Assembly: GCA_021018815.1 (NCBI GenBank)
Contig: JAITYX010000007.1
Location: forward strand, 248,001 to 312,000
Length of the DNA: 64,000 bases
DNA from: Talinum fruticosum
Taxonomy: Eukaryota > Streptophyta > Magnoliopsida > Caryophyllales > Talinaceae
Direction: 5' to 3'
Shown: positions 34,096 to 46,844 of the stretch, one piece after another
Numbering within the stretch: position 1 is the first letter of the stretch
How the letters are laid out: each line of letters starts with the position of its first letter
The notes under the pieces: model-generated
The model's database searches: none
What the model was told of the DNA's origin: nothing
What the model saw: the letters and a program-made list of their open reading frames with translations, nothing else
Translations under genes and position numbers: made by a program

Positions 34096-36511
34096 ATGCA
34101 AGAAATGAATCAATCCTTACAAATCTGGTCTACTCTGCCCCTCTCTATCCTCCTGCTTTTGTCACTTACGACTTTCCTAGTAGCGCAAGAAGTAGGTAAT
34201 GTGATCCGCTACCTCTTTTAGTTGGCATTTCTTTTTAAGGATGAGTTAAAGCATCCCATATAATGCATAACATATATTATATATTCCTTTGCAAATAGTT
34301 GTATACTCCTAATAACGCACTGGTGGAGCTATTTGATAGGTATGGATGTCCTTAAACTTCTTTAGTAAAAAAATTTGTTAAAATTAATGTTTAAAAATTT
34401 TTAATAATTTATAAAATTGTTGAACGAGACATCAATAAAAAATAATAAAATTCTTTAAAAATTTAAGAATATTAAAAAATAAACACCGTTAAATATATTT
34501 GCTAACTCCGTCACTATGCATGCTCTACGTTATATGTCTTCTCTTGTGGTTATCATTATAAATTTATCAATTCAAATAGTTATTTGTTCTTTCTCCTTTT
34601 TTTCAGTTTAAAATTTTAAAATTCTATTTTTTTTAAAAAAAAATTATCCATAGAGTGAAGCTAACACTTTATCTAAACTAGTTTAGACACATATTATATA
34701 CGGAATGATGTTGTATAATGTACAACTTCGTAAATTATTGAATCACGGAGTGATGTTGTACAATAAGTTTCTTTTCTTTGATCACTTGATCTTATTGAAT
34801 GATTTTACCTTCAATAACGTTCTTTTACATTTTATCCCCCATAGAGAAAACGCTATTGTAAAGTATCAAATTTATCAAAGCCCAACACATGAAATCATCA
34901 AAGCCTAATACATCGTCTTTCAATCATTCTAAATTTATAAAGAATAAACAAAGAATCTAAAAAATTGAACGAAAAACCACTCGGAAAAATATCACCAAGG
35001 TTTAAGATTAACAATATTATTACATACTATTCCATAAATTAAAATAAATTAGTTTTAGAAATATAACATCCAACAGATAAATATATGATATGTAATTTTA
35101 TAAAAAAGTTAGTTAATTTTTAATTTAATTAAATATATGAACCATCTAAACATTTTATATAACTATCTTACATTATTATAAACTCATATAAGCATCTTAC
35201 ATGTTAATTATATATACCACAAAAAGACAAGATTATTATTTTCATTATCTTGATCTAATATGTTGAACGGATCTGGAAAATATTTGAGTTCTATTTATTT
35301 TGGGTTTGGGTGATTAAAAAATTGTGTTAAAAAACTAAAACTTTTAAGTTGATTAACTTAGATATTTAGATTATATCAATTTTTTTAAGAAGAAGGTCAA
35401 TAATTATCATCAGTGGATCCCAAAATCAGGCGATGACATAATCGAGGCATTGAATAACTCCCACTCATTAACATGCTTGTCACCTCTCACACATGTAACG
35501 CATTGAATACCGGAGACTAAAGCTTCATTACTTGTACTTGCTGTAGATGTCTTCCCTTGTTTCATGCTTTTTTTTTTTTTTTTTAAGCGGCCACCTGTTG
35601 GACTCCCTATCTCGGAGGAAAGTTCAACAGATTTAACGAGCCAGGTGATAGGGAAGTGTCAAACCCATTAACCTCCACCACACAATATCCTCACAAATGG
35701 TAAATATTACTCCCACCCAAATTCAAACCTCGACTAGGCTTGGTGGAGGATAGAGCTAGTGGCATCACGCCACTAGCCTCCTCGACTCCCTTGTTTCATT
35801 CTTGTCAAATAACACATATCAATAAAGCAAATACGAATTTTTTGTTACACTCCTAACTCTAATTATAGTAATTTATTATAATAATGAGGTTTATGGAGCT
35901 TGACAGCTGAAGACTTAAGATAAGGGAATTAACGCTACTTAAATAAAAATATTTAAGCCAGGCAAAATCACAAATACTAAAATACCTTAATTCAAACTTT
36001 AAACTTAAAATCTTTACCAGACATAATAAAAAAGTCAACCTTTATTTAGAAACCACAACCACCCCATCCAAACTATCTACAAGATACTGTAGCCAATTCC
36101 CTGTGCCCAAATCTTCTTAATCGAAGTACAGAGGCCCAGCTAAACGACAAGTCCACATGCATGCACATGATGTCTGCAATACATCACTCTAATTTATCCT
36201 TGCTTTATCTTTATTTCGTTTCCCTACTACAAAAAAATCAAAAGAATCAACAAACTTAGTGCATATTCGTTTCAATTGTTAAAACTAGCGGTTATAATAT
36301 TTATAATATTTATGAGCTGTTATGAGTTGTTATAAGATGTTACGAGTTGTTATGAACTATTATAATTAGCGGTTATAACATGTTATGAGTTGTATAGTGG
36401 TTATAAGTCGCTATACTAGTTATGAGCGGTTATAAATCTGTTATACTCGGTAATAATAATATTAATAATTAACCTTTTAATAATAATGACAATAATAATA
36501 ATAATAATTAT

Positions 36512-36583
<72 letters not shown>

Positions 36584-36637
36584 GAAGTATTGAGAGCAAT
36601 AATGAAAATAATAATACATTATAATACATTATTAATG

Positions 36638-36678
<41 letters not shown>

Positions 36679-36725
36679 TTATTATAATAATTATAATAAT
36701 AATAATAATTATCATTATTATTTTA

Positions 36726-36783
<58 letters not shown>

Positions 36784-39700
36784 GAAATTGTCAAAAGAGT
36801 ACTATAACGACGACAATGACGATCATTATAATAACAAGTTACAACGACGATAATGATAATAACAATAATATTTAGAGTAACGATCTTAAACCAATTTTTT
36901 TACTATATTATATGCATGAACTTATACTATGGCCATGTTTGGTAATCAGCTGTTAACCGTTAACCGATATCTATATGTATTAACTGTTTGACATAACTCG
37001 TTTGCATTAGTTGTTTGAGAAAAAAGGTGTTTAGTAAAATTAATTGTTTCTAACAAAGTTGTTTGGTAAAATTTCATTATGCCCATAAGTTAATTTCATT
37101 AACTGTTTTATACATTATAATTATTTTAATTTCATATTCATTTTTCTTCTTAAAATTAATTAAGAATTATGTGATATATAAAATTACATTTACACCTTCT
37201 GTACAATTTTAATTATGTATATCTTTTTGAAATTTATTTTTAATAATATATTTCACATTTATATGACAAAATTATTTATTTATTATGATAGACTAAATTA
37301 TTTGTCAAAATATAAAAGATATTAAAATAAAAAAATTAACTTAAATATTAATAATCATCCTTTACTATTTTTCCAAAAGTGAAAAAATATGAACAAAAAA
37401 ATCTCACATAAGTGTAATTCAATGGCAATTAGCTTAATTTCATCAAAATGTGAAGGATAATATGGTAATTTCAAATGTTAATTGTAATAAGTTCTTCCAA
37501 AAGTTATTCCAAAAGCTTTTTGTGAAAGAGTCTTTTGGGTCAAAAATATATTCTAAAAAGCTCTTTACCAAATATCCCCTTTAACTTTTTGACTCAGTTA
37601 AACAGATAAAAAGAGCTTTTTAGGGCAAAAAGTTCTTTGCCAAACACCCATATCTTTCCTCCATTTTAAGCTGTATACATATGCTATATAATTTAAAACT
37701 TCAAAATCTTGTAACTCTAATTTTATCATGTATTCTTATGATATTATTATGCTAACCTAGTCCCCCTCATAAAATACCATGATTTTAGGGTTAGGTCCAA
37801 ATACCTTTAAGAAGACAAAAATGAGAGACGCCTAGTACTACTTGTGAGTGTCTCAGTTTGTCCCTCCTAATGGCCTATTTACTAGCTTCCTTTGCACCCC
37901 CTCTTGTCCCCAATATAGTACTGAATATCTTTCAACAATTATCCAGTTTATAGGCCCTTGTTTGCTGCCCAAAACTTTTGGTAAACAGCCCCTTATATAC
38001 TAGTGTCCAAGGTTCCCTTCTTTTCTCCTACTTGTGGTTGTAATAGTTAGTAGCATAAACTTCCCTTACTTTCCCCTCACTTTGTAAGACCTTTAAGGTT
38101 TCTCGTGGCGGAAACAAAAATGATTTTTCAGCTCAATGTGATGATAAAAGTTGCAGAAAAATTCAAGTTTGGCTTTGGCCAGAGGGAGATAAATGAATGA
38201 GTTGTGTTTTGATCTGGGTCCAGGTCTATGTCTAGAAAAATTAAATAAATTTGGGTCCAGGTCTACTTATTTCTTCTTATTTTCCATAGCATTTAAGTTT
38301 TATTTTTCCTTCTTTCCCATATTTAAAAACGAACACATGATGCCATGGGGGAGTATTTTTTTTTTCAACCACAAAATATACAATTTTTCTTGAAACTTTT
38401 ATACAAAAATATATATTAAAAAACGTTAGGTTTTAAACACTATATTGAATACTTACATATAGTACATTTTGCTATAATCCTAAACATTAGTGTGCGTAAA
38501 CACTTAAAATCAGCGGCAGATCTAGAGCTTTGGCAGTGGTGTCTAGTGCGCCTGTCAGTTGAAAATCTTATTTCATACGAAAATCATAAATATTCTATAT
38601 AGTGGATCAAGAGTGTTGACACTACTGTATTTTATTCAGTGTTATTATTTATTCAAAAATGATGAAATGAGCTATTCTGTGGGATGTAAACACAACTAAT
38701 TAAATGATTAAGGAATTGGGATAAGAAAAATAGGTTAGTAATCATATTGGTGTGTTAAATAGTATGTATGATTGATAGGTTAGAATATTCTAACCCTCTT
38801 GTTTTTTAAATTTTAGGTCCGCCACATATTAAAAATAATGCTCTTAACACTACAATTAAAAAATAAAACAACCACAATCACTTATCACAAAGGCTGTTTA
38901 TAACGTGTGGCTCCTTAGGGTCAAAAAGAGGTACAAATAATACTAGTGGGATTTGAATTAACATTAATAATCACTATTTTAATGACTTTATTAAGTACAT
39001 TAATTGTTATTAAAGTATAGTAAATATATCTGAATAAAATTCAATTATTGACATAATTTACAATAAATATTTTGAAACATTCAACCATCATTTATTTATT
39101 TTTTATCAAGTGAGTGTTATCCTAATGATAATCACTCCACACTTCCATGCCCCTAGATAAGACAATTTCCTTGCTACAAGTGAGTGTTACTCTAGTTATA
39201 AGCACTCCATACTTTCATCCTCTCCACGAGGGTTCGAACCTTAGTGGAGACAATTTTCTTACTAGGTGTGCAAAGAAGTTGGGATATGTTGTGGGGTTAG
39301 GTTTTGAGCTTGAGCTTGCTATCCTTATCCCACATTATGTTTTATTCATTTATGTTAATTTGTTTATCTTCGTTTCTTATTTAACAACTCATTTTTGTTC
39401 GTTTCTGTTTGTTTATGTTCATTTTTGCTCTTTTATATTTGTTTATATTCGTTTCTATTTATTTTTTATGTGCGCTTTGTATTTAATTTTGAATAGACCC
39501 CTCATTATTAGAATCTTAACAATGAATTTCACCAACTACAACTTCTTGATAAAAGTGATGGAATGCTTTAATTTTAAATTCTTGATAAAAGTTTAGTAAT
39601 AAGCACATCATGCAGTACTAGAATCTTAACAATGAATTTCACCAACTACAACTTCGCACGAGTATTAATGTCAAACTAACAATCATGTGAACAGAGGATG

Positions 39701-42700
39701 AGAGTGGATTCAATTACATCGAAGGGAGTAGTAAGGGGCCAGAAAACTGGGGATTTCTCATGGAAGGATGGGCAAAATGCAGAACTGGCATAAGGCAGTC
39801 TCCCATCAATCTGTCTCCACGGAGAGTAGCAGAAGTCCCAGTGTCCGAAGAGATCCTCGAGTACTATTACCCTGGGGAGGCCATACTAAAAATAGAGGGC
39901 ATGATATTTCAGTAAGTACCCTTTTATTTTAGAGTTATTGTACAATATTAATTAAATTAGCCTCTAATAGTTTAATCTTTTATTTTTTAATTACTTTTAG
40001 TATGTTACTTATGATTATGATTTGGTGCTATGATGATGTGACAGCGGAGCCGTTGATTTTTTGAAATTAAAGCCTTTTGTTTTAAATTGTCATGTTAGAT
40101 GTCTTAGATTTATAATTAGTAAAAATTTGTCTTTATTGGTAAAATTTCGTAAAAATTGGTAAAAATTACTAATTAAACACGATACTTTATAAAAAGAACA
40201 CTAATGTCAAATAATTATTGGCTCCGCTACCAAGTCGTCACGCCACCTAGTCATAATCATCGTAACTCGATAGGGTACTAAAAATAATAGATAAGACGAA
40301 ATCTTAAGATTATTGGAGGTTAAGTTTATAGGTTGGTTTAATAGTATCCAATAACCCTTTAATTTATCAGAATAAGTTGCGAATCTCAAACTTATGTGTG
40401 TGTGTGTGTGTGTCAAAATGATATGCATCTTACTAAAAGATACCTATTAAATGTCTTCTGTTAATTTAAAAATTATATTATCACATATTAAATTTAAAAA
40501 ATAGTGTCATTCTAGATTATAATAGTGTTACAATTTGTAAATTTTGTGTAAAAATGATACTTTTTACCTATTTTTCATAATTATAAATCAAGTGTATGAT
40601 ACAACTTCACATATAGAATTGATCCAACTAGAATATCATTTTATTCTCGTTAGCATAATCCACACATACTAAATACTTTATAATTAAATATAATTATTAA
40701 AAATTTAGTAATTTAAAGCTCTATAAAATATTAATTAGGTTGAAGTCAAGCATTTAAGAAGTTGTATCTTGCTACAAAAAGATGTATCATTTTATATATA
40801 TACGGATGGGGAGAGAGAGTGATCATGTATGTGTTACGGCTCTTTTTTTTTTTTTTTTTTTAATGAAGGATAGATTACCCCAATCCATATGGACCATATG
40901 TAGGCCAGTCTCACAGCATCAGCAATAAGAGGACATTCATTTTACTTTTACTTATTTCACTTCATCAAATATATTAATAAAAACATAAAATGTAATTGGT
41001 ATCTAAAATAACACCAAATTTCACTATAAGAAGCATAATTTTTAGACATTCTATATTACTTAGATAATTGCAATTGATCCACTCGAGACATTCTAGACAT
41101 TTCACATTTAGTCTTAAATTTGGATCTTTATTCCCAACTCTTAATTTTAAGTATAATTGCAACATTCCTTTCTACATTTGGATGAAACTAATCTGAAATA
41201 TTATTGTGAATGCTCTAAATACCTAACAGGCCTTCTACAGGTGGGGGAGGGGAGGCAAGCAGGTCTAGAAGCCTAGTTGTGTCCCCATTAATCCCCCACA
41301 GCCGGAAGAATTATGGACGACCAGACATGAAAACTTCCATGCATGTGGAAGGGTACTCACTGTCACTGCCGCCGCTTGCGTTTCAACATAATATCAGCTC
41401 ACTTAACATTCATTTTTGCATTGGTTTTTGTCATTAGATTCAATAAATATTATTTGAAAGCAAAATAAAATCAATACTAGAATAAAATTACACGAAAAAA
41501 GGACCAAACATGAAAACTTCCTACATATAATGTATAATCATCCTACAAGGTGATAAGTATTTACCAGTCATTTTGTTATACCAAAAAAATAAAAAATACA
41601 AAAGCATCTTACGAATGTAATACATCATAATGTTTCATTTGGCCTTATATAAAATTGTGTGAAGATATGTGAGGAATATGCTGATAAAATTGTTTGAAGT
41701 TATAGTTATTTATTTTACAATATAATATCTCTAATACTCATTAATTTGGATGTAGCTGGAGTGGCAAGGTAGCAGCAGTAGAATTATGATTAATGGCACA
41801 AGTTACATCCTACGCCAATGCCACTGGCACTCCCCTTCAGAGCATACAATCAATGGCACGAGGTCTCTACTAGTTACAACATTTAAAAACGTGAAAAAGG
41901 ACTAGGCAGCTAAAACTTTAAAGAAATATGCTAATAAATCTTCTGTAAAAACCATTCTCATCCTCTCTCTCTATGTGGATTTTCGATCATGTAATTGATT
42001 TACCTCTGAACAAATAAACAGATATGCTTTGGAGATACATTTGGTTCATCAGAGTACAGACGGCAAGATTGCTGTCATTGGTATTCTCTACAAGTATGGA
42101 AAGCCTGATCCTTTCCTTTTACAGGTAGGTAGTCACTCCAAACATAAGGGCACTTATTTTGGTTCATCAATAATCACTCTCTTGACATATTGTATGTTCA
42201 AATTGTTTTGTAGTTACGAAATAAACTAGAAGTACTTGCTCGCACTTCAAGAACAAAGGTAAATGCTGGTATTGTTGATCCAAAAATATAAGGACAGTAG
42301 AAGGTAACACGTACTTCAGATACATGGGCTCTCTGACCACCCCTCCTTGCGATGAACCTGTGCGTTGGACCGTTATCCAAAAGGTACTCCTCACAGAAAC
42401 TTCTCGTTTCGTATCACCCCCATGTCACCTGGAAGTGTTTTTAGCTTGTTTAGATTGTGAATATAATAGCTTATTTGAGGTCTAGTTTGTTTGTGACTAA
42501 TCAGTAAGGATAGAGAGGCAGGGGAGGGGAACGCGAGAGAGGGGGCGCGGGATAGAGAATTTGAGGAAAATTGAAATTGCTTTGTGCCTTCCCCAATTTT
42601 GAAACTGATTTTTTTATTGTCATTATATTTTTATTTTTATTTGTTTCTAGTTAGTTCTAGCAAAATTCTAATTTTATTGTTATTATTATTCTTATTTTAT

Positions 42701-45700
42701 TCTTATTTTATTTCATTTAAATAGTATTACATATAATTTATACAATTCATCCTTAAATATAACGATTTGTTAAAATATAATCTTTAATAGCCTTATAACA
42801 ATGTACGTTCGCATTTATACACGTTATATATATTTATACAAATTTTAAAATTTTTATTTTAAACATATGCATAAATTTACCATCATTGTTATGAAATTTT
42901 ATTGGAAGTCACTTCGTTGCCTTAGTTGCATAACACACATATAAAAATAATTTCAATATAAAATATCGAAGTGAAGTGCGCGAGCTCGATTATATAAATT
43001 TTGCAATTAGTAAAATAAATAATGTGGTTTAGGGTCGGGTTGTTACACGACCCATTGGGTTGACCTGAAACCCATATAACCCGATATACGAACGCTCGTA
43101 ATTTATCCGGACCGAATTACACCCGACCCATATTTTATCCGAACTCGTATTTAACCCGTCCCGCACGAATTGACAGGTCTAGTTATATATGTGGTGATAA
43201 GTATTGACAATTGAAGAAATTTTGACATCAAGTTTTAAAGTTGTGCCTTTTTAAATATTCCGCGTCAAATGATGAATTTTCGATTCAAACTGTTGAAGTC
43301 ACCGTGTCCGAAACTCAATTTCCTCCCTTTTAAATGAAAAATATTTTCCTCCATATGAGTGAAAATGATTTTCCTTATAAAATAATTTTTCATCCTATTC
43401 TTCCCCAAACAACGAAAAAAAGAAAAATTATTTTCTAGTAAAATATTTTCCTCCAAGTGAACACACCCTTAAATTGTTATATTCTCATTTTCAACTATAA
43501 TGAGGTGTCCTCTTTCCATTATATGTTAAAATCTGTAGAACAAAAACTATAAAAATTAACTGCAAAAAAACCAAAGTAAATCAAAATTAAAGAAATCAAA
43601 ACACTAAAATAAAAATTTAAGGAATGAAAGCTTAGCAATGTTGAAGGGGAAAAATTGATGAACATAAGTTTTGAAATAAAAATGGGTACATAAGCCCAAA
43701 AAATGGCATGTTCTTCAGTTCTTCACATAAATAAAATTTGGAAGGATGATAACCCTAAAGGAATGAGATTGGTCATGAGCTACAGCTCCTGGTCATCAAC
43801 AAATTTTCGGTAAATCTACCATACCAAAAAGCTTGGTAAAAAACACTTGGTTGCATTCACAAACAAAAATATCTACTCAAAAAAAAAAATTAAATTAAAT
43901 TCAAAGCAAAATTGATATTACTTGCTACTATTTGACATGTAGTCGGATAACTACTCAAAGAGATTGTCTTTAGGAAGGAGAGACATCACGTATGACATAT
44001 GAAAATAAATATTCATTGTTTTATTTAGTAATAACCATATCGAAAAAAAAATCAAAAGAAATAATTGAATAGCCTAGTCAAAGAGAGAAAATTGAAGTGT
44101 ATACTTACTAAGAGAATCAGTGAGAATTAAGATTTAATCAACCTAGCAAAATTAGGAGAGGAAGACTGGCATAATGTAGTACGAATTTATAGAAAATAGG
44201 CGACGATTTGATTCCTCCCTCTACTACTACGAAGTATGAAATAAGGTAATGAGTAATGACTGATCCAAAATGAAAACATAATTGAACATTTAAGTACAAT
44301 TCCATTTGGGAATTTGTAGATTGAAAGTAGGAGAAATCATCTCCATAACTCATATGTCCTTTGTAACCCACTGGGTCATAGGGCTTCTCTCTCATTATCT
44401 CCTCTACCTTTTATTGTCACTTCATATTAGATACGTCATAACAACAATTTCCGTGACCATCTTTTAAAGAGAGTAAATAGAAAAAATAAGTATATCAAGT
44501 TAACTAAATCAGTATTGCTCAGAAATTTAAAATCATTTGCACCATAGACTTAGGTACCTGAATCAAGTCATAGTAACTAATAAGCATGAAGTGAGCAAAA
44601 TATACTTTTACAACATAGTTTGAATTCACATAAGAAACAAACAACATGGTTTGCAATTTTTAAATTTTAAAATAAATTAAACCCAAACTTGAAATAATAA
44701 GTGATAACTTACTTTGAAGACGAAATTTGCTTTCACGAGAAGCCTGCAAAGCAAAATCAGACGGACATACTGAACGGTACCTCTAACTTCTTCAGTTTTT
44801 CCAGGGTGAATTACTCAAATTACTAGATAATTTTCATTGTTGTTGAAACTCATAAATAGTTCCAAATTCAATCGAATAGGATAACTTCAACTTGCATAGA
44901 GTCCAAAGATAAGTTATAACATGCATTTTGTTTTCAACAATAAATTGTAATGTTTTTTTATTTTTTATTTTGCTTTAATCAACAGTGTAGATAAGACTTG
45001 CTACTCTAAGGCCAACATTTGATAATTTTAAAAAGATTACTATTTTATGTAGTATAGATTCCATAATAGTTTCTTTGACCAAAAAAGGTGATCTTGAGCG
45101 ATATCTTAATAAACAAAAAGCATATTTGAGTAAAGCATGAGTTATAGAAGTCAAATGCGTTTCATGATCGTGAAAGACAACTTTAGAACAATTCCAATAC
45201 AAGATCTCGTGATCCAATTTATTTTTCTACAACGTACATTCCATTCAACTCGAGGTCGATCTGCCAAGCATAGTCGCTCGTGTACTCGGTTCGCCTACGT
45301 TTCCATCTTGCATCATTTTTCCTTTTCTTTTTATTTTATTTTTATCAACGTTTCCATATTTAAAGAACAAAAATAAATTAAATATATATATTTGTAGGCT
45401 ATATGAGTAATATTTTATTTGACAATTTAAGTTGATGATCCAGGGGTGTAAAGGTAATGGATTGAGTTTCAAATAATTAGATTGTAAAATAATGTGGAGG
45501 GTATAGGTCCCCGTATATAATTCAAAATTTAGGATCATGGATGCGGATGCTCTTAGCTTTTGAGAAAACTCACGTACGCTAAATATGTTCACTGTTGTTG
45601 TAACTTTGGTAGAAAAGGAGATCTTTAATATTTGTATCTTATCCTCTCATAGGTGGCAAGTGTTTCATTCAAACAAGTAGCTCTACTCAAACAAGCGGTT

Positions 45701-45945
45701 CATGATGTAAGCAACAAACGCTAATGTCTATATGTCCTGTAATGGATTAGTCAATCAACGTATTAACAGTTCTATGTTCTCATCATTTTGTTCTTCAAAT
45801 CTTTTGCTTTACTTTATTGTAGAATTTTGAAGAAAACGCAAGACCATTGCAGCCACTTAACGGAAGGAATGTGGATCTCTATTACCAAAAGTCCCTCAAT
45901 GCGACTCCATTTACCTCTGCATCTCAACATCTCCCATTAGTGTAG
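34096..45945 (+). CDS. Alpha-type carbonic anhydrase (ACA/nectarin-like), seven exons, two frame breaks
   Basis: Catalyses CO2 hydration with a zinc centre. Exons: 34096-34195, 39695-39911, 41756-41862, 42022-42124, 42214-42383, 45653-45706, 45823-45945, all with GT-AG borders. Exon 1 is a secretory signal peptide (in-frame ATGs at 34096 and 34105; hydrophobic [15 protein letters not shown]), so the product enters the ER and is probably extracellular or plastid-routed. Exon 2 has GPENWGFL, one Cys of the usual disulfide and RQSPINL. Exon 3 has INGTSY and [10 protein letters not shown], with two zinc His. Exon 4 has LEIHLVHQS (third zinc His) and YKYGKPDPF. Exon 5 has [19 protein letters not shown], including the second disulfide Cys. 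Exon 7 ends with RPLQPLNGR and a TAG stop. One base is missing near 39898-39903 and another in the A-run near 42285, by comparison with the family. All active-site residues are present. It is either a sequence error or a recent pseudogene. Confidence 0.9.
35566..35786 (-). mobile_element. SINE (221 bp) with 13-bp target duplication
   Basis: On the minus strand the element ends in a 17-nt A tract (35568-35584 on plus as T). It is flanked by a perfect 13-bp direct repeat, TCCCTTGTTTCAT, at 35553-35565 and 35787-35799. A B-box-like GAGGTTTGAATTTGGG (35717-35732, minus) sits about 55-70 bp from the 5' end, as in tRNA-derived SINEs. No coding capacity. Confidence 0.85.
36455..36850. repeat. Long (AAT)n / (ATT)n microsatellite, inverted halves
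   Basis: Runs of ATA/TAA triplets (36475-36553 and 36637-36700) alternate with runs of TTA/ATT (36553-36582 and 36703-36782). They form self-complementary arms. The preceding 36290-36450 is a related GTTATGAGTTGTTAT-type repeat. Poly-Ile or poly-Asn open frames here are not genes. Confidence 0.92.
36931..37650. mobile_element. MITE-like element with GTTTGG(T/C)AA ends
   Basis: The left end GGCCATGTTTGGTAA and the inverted right end TGGGTGTTTGGCAA are similar. Inner copies of the AAAGAGCTTTTT motif cluster near the right end. AT-rich, about 720 bp, non-coding. No convincing target duplication was found, so superfamily is uncertain. Confidence 0.5.
39112..39300 (+). mobile_element. SINE fragment with duplicated 5' region
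   Basis: A perfect B-box core, GGTTCGAACC, lies at 39231-39240. The upstream A-box-like block TGAGTGTTACTCTAGTTATAAGCACTCCA (39181 onward) is preceded by a degenerate copy of itself at 39112-39146. No A tail or target duplication is obvious. Confidence 0.5.
39912..41755 (+). other. Intron 2 of the carbonic anhydrase gene
   Basis: Donor GTAAGT, acceptor GGATGTAG; phase 0 between HDIS and LEW. It contains a (TG)n run at about 40395-40413 and a 20-nt T tract near 40842-40861. No other element is recognised. Confidence 0.8.
43026..43181. mobile_element. hAT-type fragment with ACCCGA repeats
   Basis: The right end, inverted, is TAGACCTGTCAA, nearly the same terminus as the 565-bp hAT element at 4048-4612 (TAGACCTGGCAA). 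The interior likewise carries GACCCAT/ACCCGA-type repeats. The left terminus is unclear. Confidence 0.5.
43300..43470. mobile_element. MITE-like end (GGGTGTGTTCACTTGG)
   Basis: Reading leftwards from 43470: AAGGGTGTGTTCACTTGGAGG followed by repeated GGAAAATATTTT/AAAATAATTTTTC blocks, a style common to plant MITE ends. Only one end is visible. Confidence 0.3.
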
Positions 45946-46271
45946 TTTGTGTGCCCAAAGCACAATGGTGGCAAATGTCTGCTGCTTCTCTAGAATAAAG
46001 CCTTGAACGAATATGAATATCATGCTTTCATGTTTTATCTCTCTTTTTTTTATAATGGACAAATTATGCAAGGCTAACAATTTAAAAAATTTGTGAACTA
46101 TCACACTAGCTAATGTCTGACCGTGTGTTCGCACTACAAATATTTTCCGAATTCAGCTAGCCAAACTTAAATTGATTCATTTATTGCAACACTCTTTGGC
46201 TATAAAACTCTTATGATAAAAGAAAAAATAAATTTAGTATAATTTAAAACACAATTTGCATGTCTGAGAAG

Positions 46272-46440
46272 TAGGGATGACAATTGGGAAGGTCGGGGCC
46301 AATGTGCCTTCCCCATCTCTCATCCCATCCCTGCTACCCAAACTCCACCTCGCCTCGCCCCCACTTCGGAGGAGAAGCTTCTCCTTATCTCTGACCCCGC
46401 CAGATCCTCGATTCCTCGTCGACACACACACGAGCTTTAA
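46272..46440 (+). mobile_element. hAT-type terminus (TAGGGATGACAATTGGG)
   Basis: TAGGGATGACAAT is a classic hAT terminal sequence. It is followed by CCCCATCTC/CATCCC-rich sequence as in the other hAT-type elements here. No matching opposite end was seen, so probably a truncated copy. Confidence 0.45.
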
Positions 46441-46844
46441 TATATGGAAAATTATATACAATAACAGTATGTATATTATAATATACATATGGCACTCACG
46501 TGACATTAAATTAATAAAAAAAGTTGCTGTAGACACTCGCCTTCCTTCCCCTCGCGGCTTTCTCTCTCCTCTCATTTCAGCTTTTTCTTCGTTTCACTGG
46601 AATGCTTCTTCGTTTCTCTCGGTGAGAATTGTGCCCCTAATTTCTTCTACACTTCTCTCGGTGAGGATTGCTTGAGCTTTTGCGCTGCTCATTCCATCTC
46701 CATTGTGTGTTTATCTCTCTCGTAAGTTGTAATTTCTTGTATTTGGAGATGATTTTTCAATTTTCGAAGGTTTAGTTTCGTTCATCATTTTCAAGCTCAA
46801 TTTTGCGGTTTTTTTCTTCTCTAATTTGTAACTTGCTTGAGCGG

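Larger units (their letters stand above)
34196..39694 (+). other. Intron 1 of the carbonic anhydrase gene (5.5 kb)
   Basis: Donor G|GTAATG after GAAGTAG; acceptor GTGAACAG. The phase joins exactly to exon 2 (reading through EVEDES). It contains a SINE, an AAT microsatellite, a MITE-like element and a second SINE fragment. The remaining stretches 34200-35550, 35800-36280 and 37651-39100 show no gene. Confidence 0.8.
42384..45652 (+). other. Intron 5 of the carbonic anhydrase gene (3.3 kb)
   Basis: Donor AAG|GTACTC, acceptor CTCATAG. It holds a hAT-type terminus at 43170-43181 and a MITE-like end at about 43469. The rest is AT-rich with no gene. Confidence 0.75.

Noticed and set aside
36416..36853. 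Poly-Ile and poly-Asn open frames
   Set aside because: Translations of the AAT microsatellite.
38490..38850. Possible MITE with GGCAGATCTA and inverted GGCGGACCTA ends
   Set aside because: Ends match only loosely and no target duplication was found.
40842..40861. T tract as a possible SINE tail
   Set aside because: No A or B box at the expected distance and no flanking direct repeat.
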